NCBI GenBank assembly: GCA_003648125.1
Contig: QMOE01000084.1
Coordinates: 1-7,911, forward strand
DNA from: Chloroflexota bacterium
GTDB taxonomy: Bacteria > Chloroflexota > Anaerolineae > B4-G1
DNA length: 7,911 bases
Direction of reading: 5' to 3'
Shown here: positions 1 to 4,112 of the stretch, piece after piece
Position numbering within the stretch: position 1 is the first letter of the stretch
Layout of the letters: each line of letters opens with the position of its first letter
Notes under the pieces: generated by a model
Databases searched by the model: none
Seen by the model: only the letters and a program-made list of their open reading frames with translations
Told to the model about the DNA's origin: nothing
Translations under genes and position numbers: made by a program

Positions 1-231
1 GATGGAGCCATCACCGCTAGGGGCAAGCTGATACCAGACCGGCGAGAGTTCCTGGATGTGGGCACGATTGATCTCCCACGAGGCGCGGGCACGTTCGCTA
101 TCCCACGAGGAAGGCATCCAGACAGCGACGCGGTTGAGGGGTGGGGGGGGATTGTCCTGATCCAGGTAAACCAGTATCAGGGATAGCAGGCACACGAACA
201 GGGCAGCGTATACGAGTGCGCGTTTGATCAT
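1..231 (-). CDS. Exported/membrane-anchored GH18-like protein, 5' part only
   Basis: Reading the minus strand from an ATG at 231-229 gives 77 uninterrupted codons to the left window edge, so the C-terminal part is missing. Residues 1-23 form a typical N-terminal signal or anchor: a short MIKR basic start followed by a hydrophobic stretch to about residue 23. A proline-rich linker (DQDNPPPP, about 24-31) follows. The mature start contains VAVWMPSSWD, then NRAHIQELSPVWYQL and a DGSI turn. This succession (a first beta-strand ending in W, then 'i.elsP.WY.l...G.i') is characteristic of the start of GH18-fold enzymes of the YaaH/SleL spore-cortex and chitinase-like group, which cleave GlcNAc-containing glycans outside the cell. 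The catalytic DxxDxDxE motif would lie beyond the window, so activity cannot be judged. The gene is divergent from the rpmH operon. There is no Shine-Dalgarno sequence before the ATG, which fits leaderless translation. The start is well supported by the promoter; the family call is moderate. Confidence 0.6.
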   Translation of the reverse strand, partial: MIKRALVYAALFVCLLSLILVYLDQDNPPPPLNRVAVWMPSSWDSERARASWEINRAHIQELSPVWYQLAPSGDGSI

Positions 232-238
232 TACTCAA

Positions 239-267
239 AGTATAACACAGGGGGGGAGTGGGGACAA
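239..267 (-). promoter_or_regulatory. Sigma-70-type promoter giving a probably leaderless transcript for the minus-strand gene
   Basis: On the minus strand a -35 box TTGTCC (267-262) and a -10 box TATACT (244-239) are separated by exactly 17 bp. Only 7 nt lie between the -10 box and the ATG at 231, so transcription should begin at or next to the A of the start codon, and no ribosome-binding site is present. Seven of the 17 spacer bases are a single G run on the plus strand (250-256). Confidence 0.65.
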
Positions 268-273
268 GAGAAT

Positions 274-282
274 GACGGCATG
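274..282. repeat. Left copy of 9-bp target-site duplication
   Basis: The sequence gacggcatg directly abuts the left terminal inverted repeat of the 283-425 element. It matches gacggcata at 426-434 in 8 of 9 positions, in direct orientation, as expected for a target-site duplication made on insertion. Confidence 0.6.
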
Positions 283-425
283 TGGTGATTACCCACAAGT
301 ATGTAGAGATGTCTATTCGAGGCGATCATTTTTCACCACAGAGGCACAGAGAACACCGAGATAGGATATTCTAGTGTTTTCTCTGTGCTCTCTGTGCCTC
401 TGTGGTGAGATGTGGGTAATCGCCA
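283..425. mobile_element. MITE-like non-autonomous insertion, 143 bp
   Basis: The element is bounded by 15-bp terminal inverted repeats: tggtgattacccaca at 283-297 and its reverse complement at 411-425, with 14 of 15 positions matching. It is flanked directly by a 9-bp direct repeat (274-282 and 426-434, 8 of 9 identical). It carries no plausible gene. Most of the interior is a long palindrome (333-408). Size, terminal repeats, target duplication and lack of coding potential together fit a miniature inverted-repeat transposable element mobilised in trans by a transposase encoded elsewhere. The parent transposon family cannot be named from this copy alone. A 9-bp duplication is compatible with several insertion-sequence families. 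An alternative is a palindromic repeat that duplicated by another route, but the exact abutment of direct repeat and terminal repeat on both sides argues for transposition. Confidence 0.65.
333..408. repeat. Long internal palindrome built from CTCTGTG heptamers
   Basis: Arms 333-361 and 380-408 are complementary at 27 of 29 positions (mismatches at 353/388 and 357/384), with 19 perfect outer pairs and an 18-nt loop. The right arm holds CTCTGTG three times (381, 390, 398). The left arm holds its complement CACAGAG at 337 and 345, plus a one-base variant at 354. As single-stranded DNA or RNA it would fold into a very stable hairpin. It has no U-tract, so it is not a typical intrinsic terminator. 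From memory, 'cacagaggcacagag' repeats of this kind occur dispersed in many environmental bacterial genomes; this needs a genome search to confirm. Confidence 0.8.
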
Positions 426-434
426 GACGGCATA
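426..434. repeat. Right copy of 9-bp target-site duplication
   Basis: gacggcata follows directly after the right terminal inverted repeat and matches 274-282 at 8 of 9 positions. It ends only 2 bp before the -35 box of the rpmH promoter. Confidence 0.6.
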
Positions 435-436
435 GA

Positions 437-464
437 TTGACTTACTCATTATTTGGGGTATAAT
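437..464 (+). promoter_or_regulatory. Strong sigma-70-type promoter of the rpmH operon
   Basis: The -35 box TTGACT (437-442, 5 of 6 to consensus) and the perfect -10 box TATAAT (459-464) are separated by 16 bp. Transcription should start near 471, giving a leader of about 62 nt before rpmH. No other comparably good promoter was found upstream of the downstream genes, so this probably drives the whole plus-strand operon. Confidence 0.8.
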
Positions 465-477
465 GGCCCGACGATTG

Positions 478-514
478 GCCGTTGGCGATTGCATAGCCGC
501 TAACTGCCAACCGC
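478..514 (+). promoter_or_regulatory. Hairpin in the rpmH 5' leader
   Basis: Arms 478-486 (gccgttggc) and 506-514 (gccaaccgc) pair at 8 of 9 positions with one C-C mismatch and a 19-nt loop. The structure lies between the likely transcription start and the Shine-Dalgarno sequence at 522-527. It leaves the ribosome-binding site free. It could be a binding site for feedback control of L34 synthesis or simply an mRNA-stabilising stem; nothing in the sequence decides between these. Confidence 0.35.
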
Positions 515-521
515 TAGTTTT

Positions 522-527
522 AGGAGG
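522..527 (+). promoter_or_regulatory. Ribosome-binding site that fixes the rpmH start
   Basis: A full AGGAGG lies 5 nt before the ATG at 533. It is only 2 nt from the in-frame GTG at 530 and overlaps by position with an out-of-frame ATG at 528. The spacing favours 533, which also gives the canonical [13 protein letters not shown] start of L34. Confidence 0.8.
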
Positions 528-532
528 ATGTG

Positions 533-733
533 ATGCCGAAGCGAACATATCAACCCAAGAAGCGCAAGCGTATGCGCACTCATGGCTTCCGTGCCCGGAT
601 GTCTACGCCGGGTGGGAGAAAAGTGCTCAAAGCACGGCGGCAGAAAGGTCGCCATCGTTTAACTGTGACTAGAGAGTGGGCTAAGAAATCAAACTGGAAG
701 GAAAGCTCGCAGCGCCCGCGACGTCGGGCCTAG
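533..733 (+). CDS. rpmH: 50S ribosomal protein L34 with basic C-terminal tail
   Basis: L34 is a small, very basic protein of the large ribosomal subunit. The first 45 residues are a textbook L34: [13 protein letters not shown], then RTHGFRARM, then a STPGGRKVL segment and [11 protein letters not shown]. Most L34 proteins end about here (44-47 residues). This one continues for roughly 20 more residues ([21 protein letters not shown]) to a stop at 731-733, for 66 in all. The tail is rich in Lys, Arg, Trp and Ser and could contact rRNA, but it has no motif I recognise. The start at 533 is chosen by the AGGAGG spacing. It is the first gene of the operon, with rnpA following after 27 nt, the usual rpmH-rnpA pairing. 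A 5-bp GC hairpin (714-718 with 725-729) falls within the tail codons, without a U-tract. Confidence 0.95.
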   Translation: MPKRTYQPKKRKRMRTHGFRARMSTPGGRKVLKARRQKGRHRLTVTREWAKKSNWKESSQRPRRRA

Positions 734-760
734 AGGTCTGGCAAAGCTTGCTATCGGTGG

Positions 761-1138
761 ATGGAAAAACGTATCCGGCTGCGGCACGAGAGCGACGTGC
801 GGCGGGTGTACGATGAAGGGCAATCGTGGGTTCACTCTTTGCTGGTGTTGGTGGCACGGCCCAATAATTTCGATTTCAGCCGCGTTGGGGTCACGGCCAG
901 CCGCCGGGTGGGGAACGCGGTGGCGCGTAACAGGGCCAAGCGACTTTTGCGCGAGGCGGCCCGCTGCCTCTACCCCCAGTTCGGGGTCGGGTGGGATGTG
1001 ATGTTGGTCGCGCGCGCGAGGATTCTCGAGGTAAAAGAGCCTCAGGTCGAAAAAGCGCTGGCGTCGTTGCTGAAACGGGCCAGGTTGGGCGAGTCCGAGA
1101 TATACAATCAAGATGCAACGAGTGGGCCTACACGATAG
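761..1138 (+). CDS. rnpA: Ribonuclease P protein component
   Basis: This is the protein subunit of RNase P. It binds the catalytic RNA and the 5' leader of precursor tRNA in the cytoplasm and helps remove that leader. The 125-residue length is normal. The family signature is clear: VGVTASRRVGNAVARNRAKR at about 42-61, containing the RNR motif (56-58) that contacts the RNA, with the continuation LLREAAR. The N-terminal LRHESDVRRVYDEG corresponds to the usual 'L....dF..v...g' start. The Shine-Dalgarno is weak (only GGTGG directly touching the ATG), so translation may depend on ribosomes finishing rpmH 27 nt upstream; this would keep RnpA low relative to L34, as is sensible for the pair. The stop codon TAG (1136-1138) is reused within the AGGAAGAG ribosome-binding site of yidD. 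The RNase P RNA gene is not in this window. Confidence 0.95.
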   Translation: MEKRIRLRHESDVRRVYDEGQSWVHSLLVLVARPNNFDFSRVGVTASRRVGNAVARNRAKRLLREAARCLYPQFGVGWDVMLVARARILEVKEPQVEKALASLLKRARLGESEIYNQDATSGPTR

Positions 1139-1146
1139 GAAGAGAT

Positions 1147-1359
1147 ATGAGGGCAGTTCTTTTAGGCCTGATTCGCCTTTACCAGACAACTTTCTCGCGT
1201 GTGCTTCCCCCTACGTGCCGGTTTTCCCCTTCCTGTTCCCGCTATGGCTCCGACGCTATTTTCCGTTACAGCGCCTGGCGTGGTGGCTGGCTGGCCGTCA
1301 AACGGGTCGCCCGCTGCCATCCCTTAAACCCGGGCGGGTATGACCCTGTTCCTAATTAA
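1147..1359 (+). CDS. yidD: Membrane protein insertion efficiency factor YidD
   Basis: YidD is a small protein associated with the inner face of the cytoplasmic membrane that assists YidC-dependent insertion of membrane proteins; its exact action is unresolved. The 70 residues show the complete family pattern: an N-terminal amphipathic LLGLIRLYQTTFSRVLPPTC, the cysteine motif CRFSPSCSRY (C24, C30), a third cysteine in RCHPLNPGG (C57), and the closing GGYDPVPN. The reading frame stays open far upstream inside rnpA, but the ATG at 1147 is chosen because AGGAAGAG (1137-1144) precedes it and because the family starts here. The gap to rnpA is 8 nt. The position between rnpA and yidC is the conserved one, except that a lipoprotein gene is interposed before yidC. 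Confidence 0.95.
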   Translation: MRAVLLGLIRLYQTTFSRVLPPTCRFSPSCSRYGSDAIFRYSAWRGGWLAVKRVARCHPLNPGGYDPVPN

Positions 1360-1361
1360 TG

Positions 1362-1366
1362 GGAGG
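1362..1366 (+). promoter_or_regulatory. Ribosome-binding site supporting a TTG start
   Basis: GGAGG lies 8 nt before the TTG at 1375. No ATG or GTG at a suitable distance is in frame, and initiating at this TTG gives a complete lipoprotein signal peptide. It therefore decides the start of the beta-propeller gene. Confidence 0.7.
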
Positions 1367-1374
1367 ATAGATAA

Positions 1375-2499
1375 TTGAATTGGTTTTTGACCCGCCGCCG
1401 GTACATCTTGTTAGTGGTGTTGGCGGCGTTACTTTTAGGTGCAAGTGGATGTTCAGGCAGTGGCAAGCCCACTAGCTGGACTGGAATAACCATCGTGGGG
1501 GAACGGATGTACGTGGCCGACCTGGAACAGGCCCGAGCGCTGAACACGGAGGACAGTGAGCCTCTGTGGGCTTTTCCCAAGAACCCGAAGGAAGATGGAC
1601 GCGGGAATTTTTACGTTACCCCGGCAGTGGACGAGGAGCGCGTAATCGTGGCTTCGCAGGTGCCGCCGAGCGGTTTCCTCGGTCAGCCCAAGAACATCGT
1701 TTGGGCGTTGGAAGCCGATACCGGCCGCGAGTTGTGGCGCTTTGACGAGGCCAAAGGGCAGTACGTCGAGGGTGGGGCGCTGGGCGGCGGCCTATTCATC
1801 ATCGGCAACAGCGATGGCAACGTCTATGCGCTGGACGTCGAACGGGGCGAGCTCAAGTGGAGCTTTGAGACCGGTCATCGGGTGTGGGCCACGCCTCTCA
1901 TCGTCGAGGACACGGTATACGTTGGCTCAATGGACCACCATCTCTACGCGCTGAACCTCTCTAACGGGGGCGTGCAGTGGGATTTTCAGGCCGATGGAGC
2001 CTTCGCCGGGACACCGGCGCTTTCGGAGGGGGTGCTCTACATCGGTGCTTTCGACGACAAGCTCCACGCCGTGGATGCCGCTTCTGGGAGTGAGTTGTGG
2101 AGTTTCTCCGGCAAGAACTGGTTCTGGGGTGGGCCGGTGGTTTACAGCGACACCGTCTACGCGGCTGACGTGAACGGAAACGTCTACGCCGTGGATACCA
2201 CAGGCCATCAAGTTTGGTACAAGGCACTCGATGTACAGGTACGGGCTGGGCCGGTGTTATCTGAGGACGGAAGCGAACTGTTCATCGGCAGTCAGGACGG
2301 AATCCTGTACGCACTAGATACCGCTGATGGCTTCAAACTGTGGTCTGTAGAGAACAAAGGACAGATGCTTGCGCCGGTGGTGGTGGATGGAGAAACGGTG
2401 TATGGAACGTTGATCCAGGGGACGTACCGCATACTGGCGCTGCACGTGGATAACGGGCGTGAGATATGGACCTATCCGCCTGTGGTTGAAGAAGAATAA
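1375..2499 (+). CDS. PQQ-repeat (BamB-like) eight-bladed beta-propeller lipoprotein
   Basis: The 374-residue protein starts with TTG. Its N-terminus MNWFLTRRRYILL leads into a hydrophobic core and a lipobox-like ASGC with the cysteine at residue 26, so it should be an exported lipoprotein anchored to the outer face of the cytoplasmic membrane. TRRRYI resembles a twin-arginine motif only loosely. The rest is eight PQQ-type repeats of about 40 residues, each closing as 'vyAlD...G...W.f', with tryptophans at 65, 121, 162, 202, 242, 281, 323 and 365. That number fits a closed eight-bladed propeller. Such propellers include BamB of the outer-membrane assembly complex and quinoprotein dehydrogenases. 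There is no sign of dehydrogenase catalytic residues, so a scaffold or binding role is likelier. It lies 15 nt after yidD and 13 nt before yidC, suggesting a task beside membrane-protein insertion or folding at the outer face. That link is inferred from position only. Confidence 0.85.
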   Translation: MNWFLTRRRYILLVVLAALLLGASGCSGSGKPTSWTGITIVGERMYVADLEQARALNTEDSEPLWAFPKNPKEDGRGNFYVTPAVDEERVIVASQVPPSGFLGQPKNIVWALEADTGRELWRFDEAKGQYVEGGALGGGLFIIGNSDGNVYALDVERGELKWSFETGHRVWATPLIVEDTVYVGSMDHHLYALNLSNGGVQWDFQADGAFAGTPALSEGVLYIGAFDDKLHAVDAASGSELWSFSGKNWFWGGPVVYSDTVYAADVNGNVYAVDTTGHQVWYKALDVQVRAGPVLSEDGSELFIGSQDGILYALDTADGFKLWSVENKGQMLAPVVVDGETVYGTLIQGTYRILALHVDNGREIWTYPPVVEEE

Positions 2500-2512
2500 G
2501 GAAGGATGAACT

Positions 2513-3295
2513 GTGTATTTTCTCGCTTACCCGTTCGCTAATGTAACACTGCTCCTTTACACGTTTCTGGGGCACAGTACCATCGCAGCTATCGTCGTGC
2601 TGACTCTCGTAATCACTTTGATTACCTTGCCATTGACGTTGAGCCAGCAAAAGTCGTCGCGCAAGATGCAAGAGTTCCAGCCGGAACTGCAAAAGCTGCA
2701 AAAAAAGTACGCCAAAGACAAGGAGAAATTGGCCCAGGAGCAGATGAAGTTGTACAAGGAGGCGGGTGTCAACCCTATGCAGGGATGCCTGCCGCTCCTG
2801 ATCCAGATGCCGATTTGGTTTGGCCTCATCGGAGCCATCAAGTACTGCATTCCCTCTACGCCTTTGGACCTGCTCCAGTTTTCCCATCACATCTACAAGT
2901 GGCTGCCCGGCATTACTGGGCTGGTGCCGCTACAGAGCACGTTCCTGGGGATGGATCTGGGCCAGCCGCCCAGTTCGGCCCAGTGGTGGTCGTATAGCCT
3001 GCCAGTTCTGGTCTTTATCACCTACTGGCTACAGCAAAAGCTAATGACCCCGCCCACGGCCCCCGTCAGCAGCGATGACAAATCGCAGGCTGGGGGAATG
3101 GCCCAGCAGATGCAGATGATGCAGACGACAATGCCGTTGATGATGATGTTCTTCACCCTCAGCTATCCGACGGGGCTTTCCATTTACTTTATCATCTCTA
3201 GCTTGCTCAGGGTCGTCCAATACTATTTTATCAAGACCAACGGCGCAGCGACCGGGGACAAGGGAAAGTTACAATTGAAGCCGCGCAAGCAATAA
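2513..3295 (+). CDS. yidC: Membrane protein insertase YidC/Oxa1 family
   Basis: YidC inserts and folds membrane proteins, alone or with SecYEG. The 260-residue protein is the short type without the large periplasmic domain of proteobacterial YidC. It starts with GTG at 2513, 6 nt after AAGGA. The first clear membrane helix covers about 24-43 and ends in LPLTLSQQKSSRKMQ. The charged cytoplasmic loop follows (QPELQKLQKKYAKDKEKL), then the family hallmark GVNPMQGCLPLLIQMPIW with its helix, a helix around SLPVLVFITYWLQQ, and the methionine-rich QMQMMQTTMPLMMMFF plus YPTGLSIYFIISSLLRVVQ. The C-terminal tail is basic. Against E. coli and B. subtilis YidC (motif 'T..(I/V)R..(I/M).PL'), residue 35 is Thr (codon act) where the groove Arg is expected. 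No cleavable signal peptide or lipobox is seen. Neighbours are the lipoprotein upstream and jag downstream. Confidence 0.95.
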   Translation: MYFLAYPFANVTLLLYTFLGHSTIAAIVVLTLVITLITLPLTLSQQKSSRKMQEFQPELQKLQKKYAKDKEKLAQEQMKLYKEAGVNPMQGCLPLLIQMPIWFGLIGAIKYCIPSTPLDLLQFSHHIYKWLPGITGLVPLQSTFLGMDLGQPPSSAQWWSYSLPVLVFITYWLQQKLMTPPTAPVSSDDKSQAGGMAQQMQMMQTTMPLMMMFFTLSYPTGLSIYFIISSLLRVVQYYFIKTNGAATGDKGKLQLKPRKQ

Positions 3296-3304
3296 AGTGT
3301 ATCT

Positions 3305-3326
3305 GGCAGGGGGCCTTGTGCCTGCC
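3305..3326 (+). other. Small hairpin in the yidC-jag gap
   Basis: ggcagg (3305-3310) and cctgcc (3321-3326) form a perfect 6-bp stem with a 10-nt loop, 9 nt after the yidC stop. No run of T follows, so it is not an intrinsic terminator. It may mark an RNA processing or stability point in the largest gap (62 nt) of the operon, or may be chance. Confidence 0.25.
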
Positions 3327-3357
3327 CAATGGTTGAGCTTTTGGAGGATATTGGTAC

Positions 3358-4092
3358 ATGGCGGAAATGGAGCAGGAGATTGAGGCCAGCGGGGTGGATG
3401 TCGAAGCTGCCGTCGAGGCAGGGCTGGTGGGCTTGGGAGTTACTCGTGATGCAGTTGAGATCGAGGTGTTGGACGAGGGTGGACGAGGCGTGTTTGGACT
3501 GGGAGCGCGGGAAACCCGCGTGCGCCTGACTATCAAACCGCGCCCGGTTCCTGCGATACCAGAGGAGCCGGCCTCTCCGCTGCCCGTTGTAGAACCGACT
3601 GTGGTCGAAGAGGACGACAAGGGGGAAGCCGGGATAGCCCAAGGAGTATTGTACGAGCTTTTGGCCCTCATGGGCATGGAAGAAATCCAGATTGACGTGC
3701 GCCGCGCCGAACCGGCCTCAGGTGACGAAGGGAAGCCTCCGCTGGTGCTAGACGTGCGTGGCCCGGATACCGACGTATTGATCGGCTATCGCGGCAAGAC
3801 CCTGGATGCGCTGCAACGCATCACCCGATTGATCGTCAGCCGCGAGTTGGCGGGTCGGGCATGGCTGGTGGTGGACGTGGGGGGATTCAAAGCGCATCGA
3901 GAAAAGTCACTGCGACGTTTGGCCCGCCGCATGGCAGAACAGGCCGTGCGTACCGACCGCACGGTGACGTTGGAGCCTATGCCCCCCAACGAGCGGCGTA
4001 TCATCCACATAACGTTGCGCGACCATTCCCAAGTGACCACCCAGAGCATCGGTGAGGGCGAGCGACGCAAAGTTACCATCATTCCCCGCTGA
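3358..4092 (+). CDS. jag: Jag/KhpB RNA-binding protein (Jag-N, KH, R3H)
   Basis: Jag (KhpB, EloR) is a cytoplasmic RNA-binding protein, in several bacteria partnered with KhpA and linked to cell elongation. It is habitually encoded next to yidC. The 244 residues show all three domains. The Jag-N domain (about 1-60) has the marker LDEGGRGVFGLGAR, the counterpart of 'DEGSKGLFGIG'. A Pro/Glu-rich linker spans about 61-92. A KH domain (about 95-165) carries the GxxG loop in IGYRGKTLDALQ (G143-G146). The R3H domain (about 180-244) has NERRIIH with Arg213 and His217 in the R-x3-H spacing. The C-terminus is the usual SIGEGERRKVTIIPR. The ATG at 3358 follows GGAGG (3343-3347) at a slightly long spacing of 10 nt. 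An ATG at 3329 is out of frame and not used. Confidence 0.93.
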   Translation: MAEMEQEIEASGVDVEAAVEAGLVGLGVTRDAVEIEVLDEGGRGVFGLGARETRVRLTIKPRPVPAIPEEPASPLPVVEPTVVEEDDKGEAGIAQGVLYELLALMGMEEIQIDVRRAEPASGDEGKPPLVLDVRGPDTDVLIGYRGKTLDALQRITRLIVSRELAGRAWLVVDVGGFKAHREKSLRRLARRMAEQAVRTDRTVTLEPMPPNERRIIHITLRDHSQVTTQSIGEGERRKVTIIPR

Positions 4093-4095
4093 TTG

Positions 4096-4112
4096 CCGGT
4101 AGGGACTACCGG
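4096..4112 (+). promoter_or_regulatory. Perfect hairpin abutting the kinase start codon
   Basis: ccggtag (4096-4102) and ctaccgg (4106-4112) form a perfect 7-bp stem with a 3-nt loop (gga). It begins 3 nt after the jag stop codon and ends exactly before the ATG at 4113. The only Shine-Dalgarno-like bases (AGGGA, 4101-4105) are inside the stem and loop. A ribosome terminating on jag would cover and open it, so it could couple kinase translation to jag translation. No T-run follows. Confidence 0.5.

Noticed and set aside
333..548. Minus-strand open frame across the palindrome and the rpmH leader
   Set aside because: It is produced by the repeat sequence, crosses a strong plus-strand promoter and the L34 start, and has no ribosome-binding site or family resemblance.
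463..672. Plus-strand open frame starting in the rpmH -10 box
   Set aside because: Its start codon would lie upstream of the predicted transcription start, and it overlaps rpmH in another frame. L34 is unmistakable in its own frame.
714..729. Terminator between rpmH and rnpA
   Set aside because: The stem is only 5 bp, lies inside codons and is not followed by a T-run.
991..1146. Longer upstream start for yidD inside rnpA
   Set aside because: The extra residues match nothing in YidD, and the ATG at 1147 has a well-spaced AGGAAGAG.
689..1189. 166-residue minus-strand open frame opposite rnpA
   Set aside because: It is a shadow of a GC-rich coding region; rnpA on the other strand has full family motifs.
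2446..2454. DnaA-box-like gtggataac region
   Set aside because: It is a single isolated near match inside a conserved coding region, with no clustering.
2333..2890. 185-residue minus-strand open frame over the lipoprotein/yidC junction
   Set aside because: It lies opposite two strongly supported genes and its composition is that of antisense coding sequence.
3231..3677. Minus-strand open frames opposite jag
   Set aside because: These are shadows of jag; low-complexity Ser/Pro/Thr composition and no ribosome-binding site.
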